Assembly (NCBI GenBank): GCA_002711965.1
Contig: PASM01000003.1
Location: 14,554 to 45,058, forward strand
Direction: 5' to 3'
Source of the DNA: Chloroflexota bacterium
GTDB lineage: Bacteria > Chloroflexota > Dehalococcoidia > UBA1151 > TMED-70
DNA length: 30,505 nt
Part shown: positions 16,468-24,008 of the stretch, in pieces
Layout of the letters: each line of letters opens with the position of its first letter
How positions within the stretch are numbered: the first letter of the stretch is position 1
Position numbers and translations under genes: made by a program
The notes under the pieces: model-generated
The model's input: only the letters and a program-made list of their open reading frames with translations
Database searches by the model: none
What the model was told of the DNA's origin: nothing

Positions 16468-17083
16468 TTTTCTTTTCTTCTATTTTTTTTATACTTGTCT
16501 TAATTTTATTAAAATCTTTTATATTAACTTTATCTAAATCAATAATCAATCCCAAGAACCCTAAATCATATATATACTGTATATCTTCTTCCGAGAGAGT
16601 ATTTTTATCTAAGAAAATGAACCAATTAGATCTAATAGAATTCAATATTTCTTTCATTTTTAATAATTCTTGGAAATTAAAAATGAAATCTTTTTCAATT
16701 TTGTAAACATAAAAATCAAAATCAAATGAGTCTAGAGTAGCTAATCTTAGTTCAGTTAATTGATTAGCATGATCTATTTGAATAGAAATTGGTTTTTCAT
16801 AACTTAGAAGATTAATTTTTGTCTCTTTTGTATTTTCTAAAATTATAAAATCAAAATCTTTTATTGAATCATTCGTGTCAGAAGAACTAATGTATTTCCC
16901 AATACTTTTACGAGATGTTTTTTTCTTTTTTGAAACAATGTATGCATCACAATCAAATTTATTTTCATTAGAATGAATTTCTGTAATTCCCAAAATATTT
17001 AGCTTCTCAATTGATTTATTACTTTGTCTAAAGAAACCAATTTCAGATGAATTTGAGCTTAAAAGTTTATCTAGTGATTTCAA
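16454..17083 (-). CDS. Conserved-looking hypothetical protein upstream of the tyrA-like gene
   Basis: A 209-residue soluble protein I cannot assign to a named family. The C-terminal half alternates strand and helix in a TIM-barrel-like rhythm: QIDHANQLTELRLATL, then SNWFIFLDK, then LGFLGLIIDLDK, like the last strands of an aldolase-type barrel. A lysine-rich stretch (KKKKTSRKSIGK) lies near residue 55. I have a vague recollection of similar proteins next to aromatic-amino-acid genes in Chloroflexota, but cannot confirm it. Its ATG overlaps the PAC2 stop (ATGA) and its TGA stop overlaps the tyrA-like start by 14 bp, so it is embedded in the operon and likely functional. Confidence 0.6.
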   Translation of the reverse strand: MKSLDKLLSSNSSEIGFFRQSNKSIEKLNILGITEIHSNENKFDCDAYIVSKKKKTSRKSIGKYISSSDTNDSIKDFDFIILENTKETKINLLSYEKPISIQIDHANQLTELRLATLDSFDFDFYVYKIEKDFIFNFQELLKMKEILNSIRSNWFIFLDKNTLSEEDIQYIYDLGFLGLIIDLDKVNIKDFNKIKTSIKKIEEKKNGKI

Positions 17084-17940
17084 TTTTGATTTTCTCTAGA
17101 TTCTTTTAAAAAATTTTCAAGATCTTTTATAATCAGCTTGGGTTCTGGATCTATTTTAGACATTTCTTCTGTGTCATATGACTCTTCAAGTCTTTCAACA
17201 TATTTAGTTATCTCTTTATGATCTTCAAGTGCCAAATTTAAAGAAGATCTGAATTCTTCTGATTTTTTTGAAATTTTATCAAAATCTAAACTTAGGTTTA
17301 GCATTTTATCAATTTCTCTCATTATTGCAGCAGACAAAATAGGATTATGAGTGACTTGTAAATAGTGCGGAGTATGTCCCCAAATTGAAATAGCGGAAAT
17401 CTTTTTTGCATCAAGTTTTTCTCCAATAGCAGATGTTATGCCTGCAGGTCCTTCATATGTAGGAGGAAGAAACTTTATACCCTTTAAAATCTTATTATTT
17501 TCTGATCTTGTAGCTGTAACACTTATTCTGGGTTCTCTTGTATGTGGAACTGAATCTAATAATGACCCGACCATTATAACTTGATTAACATTGAAAAAAT
17601 TAACAACTGATAAAAATTCTTTAATGTATTTTTTCCAGTATAAATCCGGTTCAATCCCTTCAAAAATAATAAGATCATTTTCACCGTTAGTTTTGATAAA
17701 AGAGAATTTATTTTCAGGCCAATCAATTTTTCTATTTTCAGGCTTTGGGTTAGAAACATGAGGTCTTTTATCTGAATAAATATAATAAGACTCTGAAGAA
17801 ATCTTATAAGATTCAATGATTTCTAATTGAGAAATAATTTCTTCTATAGATTTTGTAGCAGATTCAGCAGCATCCGGCCATCCTTGCCAACTACATAAAA
17901 GAATTGGGTTTTTTAACTCTAAATCAATTAAGCTTTTCAA
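17080..17940 (-). CDS. PAC2 family protein
   Basis: A 286-residue PAC2 (proteasome assembly chaperone-like, DUF75) protein. Family marks are LLCSWQGWPDAAESA (about 14-28) and VGSLLDSVPHTREPR around residues 122-136, followed by a glycine-rich PPTYEGPAG segment and, later, AISIWGHTPHY. Bacterial PAC2 proteins have the fold of archaeal and eukaryotic proteasome-assembly chaperones, but their role is poorly defined; they could also bind nucleosides or peptides. The start is TTG at 17940, with a GAGGT ribosome site a few bases upstream. It is the first gene of the seven-gene operon with the aromatic pathway genes. Confidence 0.82.
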   Translation of the reverse strand: MKSLIDLELKNPILLCSWQGWPDAAESATKSIEEIISQLEIIESYKISSESYYIYSDKRPHVSNPKPENRKIDWPENKFSFIKTNGENDLIIFEGIEPDLYWKKYIKEFLSVVNFFNVNQVIMVGSLLDSVPHTREPRISVTATRSENNKILKGIKFLPPTYEGPAGITSAIGEKLDAKKISAISIWGHTPHYLQVTHNPILSAAIMREIDKMLNLSLDFDKISKKSEEFRSSLNLALEDHKEITKYVERLEESYDTEEMSKIDPEPKLIIKDLENFLKESRENQN

Positions 17941-17965
17941 TCATACCTCACTAATTGTAGTTAGT

Positions 17966-17995
17966 ATTATATTTAGCATAACGTAAATATGAAAA
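17966..17995 (-). promoter_or_regulatory. Promoter of the PAC2-aroA-gmk-lhgO operon
   Basis: On the minus strand a perfect -10 TATAAT (17971-17966) lies 18 bp downstream of TTTTCA (17995-17990). The -10 is about 25 bp before the TTG start of the PAC2 gene. The -35 matches consensus at 4 of 6 positions. Confidence 0.5.
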
Positions 17996-18072
17996 TAAAT
18001 AAAATTAATAATAATGTTATTTCAAAAGATATAAATGATAATAAATGTTTAGTTATCAAATAGAATAACATC

Positions 18073-18927
18073 ATGAATAAAATAGTTTTATTAGGAACAG
18101 GTGGAGGTCCAAGAATATGGTCTCAAAGATCACAACCTTCAAGCGCCTTAGTTATAGAAGATGATATTTATATTATAGATACTGGTGATGGTGTCTGTAA
18201 TCAATTAGCAAATGCTAATCTAGATCCAGAAAAAATCAAAGCTATTTTTATTACTCATAATCATTCTGATCATGTAGCTGATTTTGGAACATTATTATTA
18301 AGAACTTGGCAAAGCGGACATAAAGGAAAAATTCAATGTTATGGACCAACTCCCTTAAGATCAATAATTGATTCATATAAAGAATATATGAAATGGGACA
18401 TTGAATTAAGAATAAGAGAAGAAAACAGACCGCATTTTGAAACTATTTTCAATGTAAATGAAATTGAAAAAGACTCACATATTTATAAAGATAAAAATAT
18501 TTCAGTAGAATGCATTACTGTTCCTCATGCAGCAGCAAAGCCTAGTTTTGCTTATAAATTTAAATTAGAAAATAAGTTTGTTGTATTTTCAGGAGACACC
18601 TCAAAAAGTGAAAAACTTATTAAATTTGCTTTAAACTCAGAATACTTAATACATGAGGTTCTAAATTTAGAAGGAGTAGATGCAATTATAGAAAAAACTT
18701 ATCCAGGAAATGAAGCATTTAAGAAACATATAATTAATGGGCATACATCTATAGAAGAAGTCGGATATGTTGCAAAAAAATCTAATGTAAAAAATCTAAT
18801 TTTAAACCATCTTGTTCCTACTGGTTCCCCTGAATATGATTTAAATGAAATATGGAAGCAAGGTGTTTCAGATTTTTTTGATGGTAATATAATAGTTGGT
18901 GAAGATTTGTTAGAAATTAATATTTAA
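18073..18927 (+). CDS. MBL-fold metallo-hydrolase (RNase Z / arylsulfatase-like)
   Basis: A 284-residue metallo-beta-lactamase-fold hydrolase. The metal motif THNHSDHVAD gives His62, His64, Asp66 and His67. Further likely ligands are His152 (VPHAAA), Asp175 (SGDTS) and His246 (NHLVP), a complete two-metal set. The architecture is closest to the RNase Z / AtsA subgroup, but it is shorter than tRNase Z and lacks its exosite arm, so a small-molecule hydrolase is as likely. There is no clear Shine-Dalgarno before the ATG. It is followed 15 bp later by an oxidoreductase gene and probably forms a two-gene operon. Confidence 0.82.
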   Translation: MNKIVLLGTGGGPRIWSQRSQPSSALVIEDDIYIIDTGDGVCNQLANANLDPEKIKAIFITHNHSDHVADFGTLLLRTWQSGHKGKIQCYGPTPLRSIIDSYKEYMKWDIELRIREENRPHFETIFNVNEIEKDSHIYKDKNISVECITVPHAAAKPSFAYKFKLENKFVVFSGDTSKSEKLIKFALNSEYLIHEVLNLEGVDAIIEKTYPGNEAFKKHIINGHTSIEEVGYVAKKSNVKNLILNHLVPTGSPEYDLNEIWKQGVSDFFDGNIIVGEDLLEINI

Positions 18928-18942
18928 ATTAAAGAGGAATTA

Positions 18943-19947
18943 ATGAAAAATAAACAATGGATCCTAAGCAAAAGGCCATCTGGAACTCCAAATATTGAAG
19001 AAGATCTGAAAATAAATGTCACAGAGACGGAATCTCTAGATTATGGGGATGTTTTAATTAAAGCTGAATATTTATCTCTAGATCCTTATATGAGAGGCAG
19101 AATGAATGCTGGGCCATCTTATTCATCTCCTGTTGAAATTGGTGGTGTTATGGAAGGTGAAATTGTTGGAAAAATTGTGGAATCAAAATCTAAAAATTTT
19201 AAAGTTGGAGATATGGTAAATGCCAAATCCGGCTGGCAACAATATGCAACATTAAACGAAAACAATATTTCTAAAATTATTCAAGATAAAAGCTTACCAA
19301 TCACATATTCTTTAGGTGTTCTAGGTATGCCCGGTAGAACAGCATATTTAGGGTTTTTAGAAGTATGCAAACCAAAACCAGGAGAAACCATTGTCGTTTC
19401 AGCAGCATCAGGAGCAGTTGGATCTATAGTAGGTCAAATTGCTAAAATAATGGGCTGTAATGTGATAGGAATTGCTGGTTCAAAAGAAAAAGTAGAATAC
19501 TGTAAAAACGAATTAAATTTTGACTACTGCTTAAATTATAAAGAACAAGATATTGATAAAGAACTTGGTTCAATGGGAGAAAATTTTGTAGATATGTATT
19601 TTGATAATGTCGGTGGAGAAATATCTGACGCTGTATTAAATCATATTTCTAATTTTTCAAGAACAGCCGTTTGCGGTCAAATAGCAAACTATAATGCTAA
19701 AGTTCCCCCACAAGGTCCTAGAGTGGCAAGAACTTTGTTGACCAAACAATCAACAATGCAAGGATTTATTGTTTTTAATTTTGAACATAAATATTTAGAA
19801 GCAATACAATCAATTTCCAAATGGATAAAATCTGGAGATATAGTATATAAAGAAGACATTTACAAAGGGTTTGAAAATATACCTTCAACCTTCATGAAGT
19901 TATTTGAAGGAGAAAATTTCGGAAAATTGATAGTTGATGTTAGATAA
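18943..19947 (+). CDS. Zinc-independent MDR family NADP-dependent oxidoreductase
   Basis: A 334-residue medium-chain reductase of the leukotriene B4 12-hydroxydehydrogenase / prostaglandin reductase / CurA group. The early motif YLSLDPYMRGRM (about 43-54) is diagnostic of this group, and the nucleotide-binding AASGAVGS lies at 154-161. No catalytic or structural zinc cysteines are seen. Expected chemistry is NADPH reduction of the C=C bond in alpha,beta-unsaturated ketones or aldehydes. A ribosome site (AGAGGAA) precedes the ATG. It converges on ctfB with only 4 bp between the stops. Confidence 0.88.
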   Translation: MKNKQWILSKRPSGTPNIEEDLKINVTETESLDYGDVLIKAEYLSLDPYMRGRMNAGPSYSSPVEIGGVMEGEIVGKIVESKSKNFKVGDMVNAKSGWQQYATLNENNISKIIQDKSLPITYSLGVLGMPGRTAYLGFLEVCKPKPGETIVVSAASGAVGSIVGQIAKIMGCNVIGIAGSKEKVEYCKNELNFDYCLNYKEQDIDKELGSMGENFVDMYFDNVGGEISDAVLNHISNFSRTAVCGQIANYNAKVPPQGPRVARTLLTKQSTMQGFIVFNFEHKYLEAIQSISKWIKSGDIVYKEDIYKGFENIPSTFMKLFEGENFGKLIVDVR

Positions 19948-19951
19948 CTAA

Positions 19952-20623
19952 TTATTTAGTAATATAACGAGCTATTCCTTTGTTTACATGTAATTTAGGT
20001 TCAGTAAGAAATTGAACTTGTTCAAGAGTCCATCCATCAGCAATTTCAGTTATAACTAATCCTTGTTTTTCGACTTCTATAACCGCTATATCTGTTATTA
20101 TTTTATTCACACAATTAATACCAGTTAATGGAAAGTCACATTCTTTTAGAATTTTGTATTTATTTTCTTTTGTGATATGTTCCATTGTAACTATTACTTC
20201 TCTAGCACCAGTTACCAGATCCATTGCTCCTCCTATAGAGCCTATTCCTCTGCTTTTTATCATCCAATTAGCGAGATCTCCTTTTTCAGATACTTGAAGC
20301 CCTCCTAATACTGTTACATCAATATGACCGCCTCTTATCATACCAAATGAATCTGCAGAGTCAAAAAATGATATACCAGGAGTTTGTTCTAAAAATTGGC
20401 CTCCAGCATCAATAAAATTTTCATCTTGTTCATTATTTTTTGAAAGTTTATTAAATCCCAATATTCCATTTTCTGCTTGAAAGGTAATATTATTTTCTTT
20501 TTTGAGATATTTTGAACATAAAGAAGGTAAACCTATGCCTAAATTTACGTATGAATCTGGAGGTAATTCTAGAGATGCTCTATATGCAATATCTTCTTTA
20601 TTTAATTTTTTAGGATCATTCAT
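19952..20623 (-). CDS. CoA-transferase subunit B (3-oxoacid type)
   Basis: About 223 residues, the beta subunit of a family I CoA-transferase (SCOT/AtoA/CatJ type). The catalytic glutamate is in AENGILG (Glu51 in this numbering), with upstream NLGIGLPS and downstream RGGHIDVTVLGG and GGAMDLVTGAR, all typical. The acyl specificity (acetoacetate, 3-oxoadipate, butyrate) is not decidable from sequence. I start it at ATG 20623, which overlaps the A-subunit TGA by 8 bp; a TTG 12 bp further upstream is possible. The two subunits should be made in equal amounts by coupled translation. Confidence 0.88.
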   Translation of the reverse strand: MNDPKKLNKEDIAYRASLELPPDSYVNLGIGLPSLCSKYLKKENNITFQAENGILGFNKLSKNNEQDENFIDAGGQFLEQTPGISFFDSADSFGMIRGGHIDVTVLGGLQVSEKGDLANWMIKSRGIGSIGGAMDLVTGAREVIVTMEHITKENKYKILKECDFPLTGINCVNKIITDIAVIEVEKQGLVITEIADGWTLEQVQFLTEPKLHVNKGIARYITK

Positions 20624-21341
20624 TATTTTTAGCAACTATTCTATCTACATAAACTCCTGGTGTTCCTATTCTCTCTGGATCAATATCCTTAGAAGGTATT
20701 ATTTTATCTACCTCAGCCACAGTTAATCGAGAAGCTGTTGCCATAATTGGATTGAATGCCCTTGAAGTTCCTTTATAAACTAAATTTCCTTTTTCATCAG
20801 ATATATGGGCTTTTATTAAAGCAACATCTGCTTTCAATGCATATTCTAGTAAATATTTTTCTCCATTTATAATTTTTGATTCTTTATTATTTTCAATAAT
20901 TGTACCCACTCCTGTTTTTGTGTAGAAAGCAGGGATACCAGCTCCTCCTGCTCTTATCTTCTCAGCTAAAGTTCCCTGAGGGATAATTTCTACTTCAGAT
21001 TCGTTATTTATCCAAGCTTTCTCTATTTCAGAAACTGGATTTCGTTGAGATGGTATAGGAAATGAACAAATAATTTTTTTTACTTGTTTTTTTTCAAAAA
21101 AAATACTTTGATCAATAATTTTATCTTTATCTGAATCTTTCCAACCATATCCAGTAATCATAGAAATTCCTGCAACGTTTCCAATGAGTGTGAGATTTTT
21201 TAAATTCAAGTCTCTAAGTGCAATCATTAAATTTGTTGGTTGGCCTCCTTGGACTCCAAATCCACCTATCATGATACTAATATTGTCTTTTAAATCTTTT
21301 ATTGCATCTTTATAAGAACTGTATGTATTTTTTTTTGCCAT
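20616..21341 (-). CDS. CoA-transferase subunit A (3-oxoacid type)
   Basis: A 241-residue alpha subunit of a family I CoA-transferase. The N-terminal glycine-rich motif GGFGVQGGQP lies at 26-35, followed by IALRDL and LTLIGNVAG, as in AtoD/ScoA/CatI proteins. The middle carries GTLAEKIRAGGAGIPAFYT, the well-known family block. It forms a heterodimer or heterotetramer with the B subunit encoded downstream (8-bp overlap). The 231-bp region upstream is shared with the divergent cyclophilin gene. Confidence 0.88.
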   Translation of the reverse strand: MAKKNTYSSYKDAIKDLKDNISIMIGGFGVQGGQPTNLMIALRDLNLKNLTLIGNVAGISMITGYGWKDSDKDKIIDQSIFFEKKQVKKIICSFPIPSQRNPVSEIEKAWINNESEVEIIPQGTLAEKIRAGGAGIPAFYTKTGVGTIIENNKESKIINGEKYLLEYALKADVALIKAHISDEKGNLVYKGTSRAFNPIMATASRLTVAEVDKIIPSKDIDPERIGTPGVYVDRIVAKNNE

Positions 21342-21572
21342 TAATTAATATATTTCTAATAAATTAATTTTGAATTTCTTTGTAAGTTCACAATCTCACT
21401 TTACACCAAGACAAAGACCTTCAGAATCAATAGTGATGATTTTATCTTTAAACTAATTGATAAAAACTCTTAATAAAGTACTTAAATTTATCTAATAACT
21501 AAAACATATAAATGTCAATAAATAAGGTAAGATTAATTTAATAGAGAAAGATAAACAATAGGAAAAATAATT
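21342..21572. other. Divergent intergenic region with a degenerate coding-like island
   Basis: This 231-bp spacer holds no intact gene. Its left part (about 21348-21452) is less AT-rich than the rest. On the minus strand it reads as 35 codons bounded by TAG (21453-21455) and TAA (21345-21347), with one in-frame TGA (21396-21398) and no ATG, GTG or TTG start. Segments such as IITIDSEGLCLGVK before the TGA and DCELTKKF after it look protein-like. An inverted repeat TCTTTGT/ACAAAGA (21377-21383, 21411-21417) lies inside it. It may be a gene relic or an untranslated leader of the CoA-transferase operon. Confidence 0.3.
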
Positions 21573-22079
21573 ATGAATTTAGAACCTCCCAAAGGAAACT
21601 TAGATACTTCAAAAACATATAAAGCAAAAATTAAAACTGAAAAAGGTGAGATAATTATTCATTTATACTCAGACCAAACACCAATTACATGTGAAAATTT
21701 TATAAATCTTGCTAATGCTGGTTACTACAATGAAACAACTTTTCATAGAGTAATACCTGGTTTTATGGTTCAAGGAGGAGATCCAACAGGGACTGGCTCT
21801 GGAGGACCTGGATATCAATTTGAAGATGAATTTGTTTCATCATTAAAACATGATTCAGAAGGTATATTATCTATGGCAAATGCTGGGCCAGGAACAAACG
21901 GGTCTCAATTTTTCATTACACATGCTCCAACACCACATCTTGATGGTGCACACACTGTATTTGGGAAAGTCTTAGATAAAAAAAGTATGGAAGTTGTTTT
22001 AAGCATAAGGGAAAGAGATCCAATGAGTGATCCTAATCCTGGAGATATGATAAATTCTATTGAAATAGAAGAAAAATAA
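21573..22079 (+). CDS. Cyclophilin-type peptidyl-prolyl cis-trans isomerase
   Basis: A 168-residue cyclophilin. Active-site residues are in [19 protein letters not shown]: Arg59, Phe64 and Gln67. Further on are [15 protein letters not shown] (about 102-116) and [12 protein letters not shown] with His127 in the usual place. There is no signal peptide, so it is cytoplasmic and helps fold proteins at prolyl bonds. It is of the short bacterial form without extra domains. It ends 1 bp before the stop of the convergent EamA gene. Confidence 0.93.
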   Translation: MNLEPPKGNLDTSKTYKAKIKTEKGEIIIHLYSDQTPITCENFINLANAGYYNETTFHRVIPGFMVQGGDPTGTGSGGPGYQFEDEFVSSLKHDSEGILSMANAGPGTNGSQFFITHAPTPHLDGAHTVFGKVLDKKSMEVVLSIRERDPMSDPNPGDMINSIEIEEK

Positions 22080-22080
22080 A

Positions 22081-22920
22081 TTATATAGTAATCAATATAG
22101 CTCCAATAACTATTAGCGAAATCCCTAGAACTTTATAAAGACTCAGTTTTTCTTTTAATAAAACAATCCCCATAACTGCAGCTATTGCAGTAGAAATTTC
22201 TCTTAATGGAGAAACAAGTGATACATCAGAATATTTATAGGCATAAAGAACCATCGGATAAGCAATGGCACTTAAAAAAGAGATAACGAGTACAATTCTT
22301 AAGTTATTTTTAGTTATTAGATAAAAATGATTTATACGCCTATCAATTAAAGTAATAGACAAAAATCCTCCTAAAAATGATGAAATTGAAAATACAAAAA
22401 ATGGATTTATCATAGACACTGCATATTTATCAACAATGGTATACATAGTTACTGTAATTCCTGTAATAAGTGATAAGAAAAGATCATTTAAGTTCACAGA
22501 ACGGATGTGCGCTATATTTCCAAGTGTAAAAATTCCAATAAAAACTACAAATACACCAAATAATGAAATTGAAGAAATGGATTCATTAATAATAAAAAAT
22601 CCTGCTACAGGAACGAGAGCTACAGCAGTTCCTCTAGCAATAGGATAAACAAATGACAAATCTCCATTTTTATAAGCTGTTCCTAAAAAATAAAAATAAA
22701 ACACATGAATAAATCCAGACAAAATACTTAGAATAATTCCAGAAAATGTGAAATTATCTGTAAAAATAAAAGCTAGAGCAAAAGGGAAGGAAATAATACC
22801 ACTTATAACTGCTAATAATTGAACATATTCATAAGGGTGGTTAGATTTTTTTATTAAAAAATTCCATGTAGCATGTATGAAGGTAGAGATTATAACTGTG
22901 ATGATAATTATTAATGGCAT
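22081..22920 (-). CDS. EamA/DMT-family transporter
   Basis: A 279-residue membrane protein with about ten hydrophobic segments arranged as two similar halves, the drug/metabolite transporter (EamA) pattern. The first helix ends in the motif ATWNFLIKKS, and the end of the first half has PIARGTAVALVP, often seen in this superfamily; the second half ends with PLREISTAIAAVMG before the last helices. The substrate is not predictable. It is divergent from the small gene at 22953, with 32 bp between the starts, so promoters for both must lie within or overlap the coding ends. Confidence 0.8.
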   Translation of the reverse strand: MPLIIIITVIISTFIHATWNFLIKKSNHPYEYVQLLAVISGIISFPFALAFIFTDNFTFSGIILSILSGFIHVFYFYFLGTAYKNGDLSFVYPIARGTAVALVPVAGFFIINESISSISLFGVFVVFIGIFTLGNIAHIRSVNLNDLFLSLITGITVTMYTIVDKYAVSMINPFFVFSISSFLGGFLSITLIDRRINHFYLITKNNLRIVLVISFLSAIAYPMVLYAYKYSDVSLVSPLREISTAIAAVMGIVLLKEKLSLYKVLGISLIVIGAILITI

Positions 22921-22952
22921 TTAGTCATTTTATATCAAAGAAAGGAGTCAAA

Positions 22953-23276
22953 ATGTTCTTAGTAAGAAGAAAATGTATTACATCAAGAGACAAGTTATGG
23001 AAAGTTGCAAGTTTGTTAAAGCAGATATGTTCAGAATATGAAGAAAAGGGAAGAGGAGAGGCTACAATATACGTATCTGGATGGGGGACTCCTTCAGAGG
23101 ATTATTCTGTTTGTGCAGAATGGACTCAAGAAAAATTAGAAGCAAATGCTTTTGGGAATGTACCTGATAAAATCAGGAATAAATTATCTGAAGAATTACA
23201 GGATAATATAGACAAATATGAAATTGAATTTCATGAGGTAGTAACTGAAGATAAATTGAAGGAAAGAGGTCTCTAA
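22953..23276 (+). CDS. Small hypothetical protein (107 aa)
   Basis: A 107-residue soluble protein of unknown function. I place the start at ATG 22953 because AAAGGAG (about 22941-22947) lies 5-6 bp upstream; an in-frame ATG at 22914 has no ribosome site and would overlap the EamA start. The sequence begins MFLVRRKCITSRDKLWKV, has a basic helix, then a strand-like TIYVSGWGTPSEDYSVCAEW and an acidic helical end. The size and the strand-helix-helix-strand feel recall dimeric alpha/beta-barrel (ferredoxin-like) small proteins such as NIPSNAP or Dabb families, but I cannot make a firm match. A hairpin terminator follows the stop. Confidence 0.65.
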   Translation: MFLVRRKCITSRDKLWKVASLLKQICSEYEEKGRGEATIYVSGWGTPSEDYSVCAEWTQEKLEANAFGNVPDKIRNKLSEELQDNIDKYEIEFHEVVTEDKLKERGL

Positions 23277-23283
23277 ATAAAAA

Positions 23284-23301
23284 GCCCTAAATAATTAGGG
23301 C
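23284..23301. terminator. Intrinsic terminator hairpin, best T-tract on the minus strand
   Basis: A perfect 7-bp stem GCCCTAA/TTAGGGC with an ATAA loop. Read on the plus strand it is followed by CTCTTATTT and would end the 107-residue gene. Read on the minus strand it is followed by TTTTTATTT, a better U-tract. An outer perfect 8-bp repeat AGAGGTCT (23265-23272) / AGACCTCT (23319-23326) encloses it and includes the end of the coding region. Confidence 0.7.
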
Positions 23302-23397
23302 CTCTTATTTAATTGCTCAGACCTCTGGGGGTATTTAATTATGATATTAAATATAAAAAAAAATCACATGTTGAATTAAAAACCTGATTTAATAATT

Positions 23398-23991
23398 ATG
23401 AAATCACTTGGAATAACAGGAAATATAGGAAGTGGAAAATCTACAGTATTAAAATTTCTCAAAGAAATGGGAAATACTACATATGACTTAGATGAAATTG
23501 CTAAAAACTTTTATACAACAGACACTAATATTAAAAATAAAGTTTTAGAGATATTTCCACATGTAAAATCTAAAGATGATGAAATAGACACGAATAAATT
23601 AGGTCAAACAGTTTTTAATAATCCAGAAAAGCTTAAGGTTTTACAAGAAATAATTTGGCCAGCAGTAGAGAAATATATTTTCAATAAAATTGAGAACACC
23701 TCAAAACTAATTATATTTGAAGGCGCATTAATCATAGAAGCTGGATGGCATAAACTATTTGATTTCATATGGATTGTTGATTCAAAAGTTGAATTATCCA
23801 AAACAAGAGTTCTTAAAAACAGAAATTTATCAGGAAATCATTTTGAAACTATATTGAATTATCAAAATGATATAAATGAGATGGTCAAAAAACTTAATAA
23901 GGATAATATTTCTTATTCAATAATAAGTAATAATTCTGAACTTAATTCTCTAAAAAAAGTTACACAAAAAGAATTTATAAACTTAAATTAG
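23398..23991 (+). CDS. coaE: Dephospho-CoA kinase
   Basis: A 197-residue P-loop kinase catalysing the last step of CoA synthesis, ATP-dependent phosphorylation of dephospho-CoA. Walker A is GNIGSGKST (8-16) and the acceptor-side motif DLDEIAKNFY (about 31-40) corresponds to the family's DADxIA block; FEGALIIEAGW matches the usual PLLFE-type region in divergent form. The length is normal for bacterial CoaE. No Shine-Dalgarno is obvious. It stands alone after the hairpin terminator and ends 17 bp before the convergent OCD gene. Confidence 0.88.
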   Translation: MKSLGITGNIGSGKSTVLKFLKEMGNTTYDLDEIAKNFYTTDTNIKNKVLEIFPHVKSKDDEIDTNKLGQTVFNNPEKLKVLQEIIWPAVEKYIFNKIENTSKLIIFEGALIIEAGWHKLFDFIWIVDSKVELSKTRVLKNRNLSGNHFETILNYQNDINEMVKKLNKDNISYSIISNNSELNSLKKVTQKEFINLN

Positions 23992-24008
23992 TAATTGATT
24001 TAGTAGGA

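Noticed and set aside
17574..17816. Same-strand alternative frame inside the PAC2 gene (80 codons)
   Set aside because: PAC2 motifs are continuous in the main frame across this region; the alternative is a low-complexity shadow.
20624..20635. TTG 20635 as start of CoA-transferase subunit B
   Set aside because: The ATG at 20623 overlaps the upstream stop by 8 bp, the usual coupled arrangement, and the homologous region begins after it.
22914..22952. ATG 22914 as start of the small gene
   Set aside because: AAAGGAG is correctly spaced for ATG 22953 instead, and the longer form would overlap the divergent EamA start.
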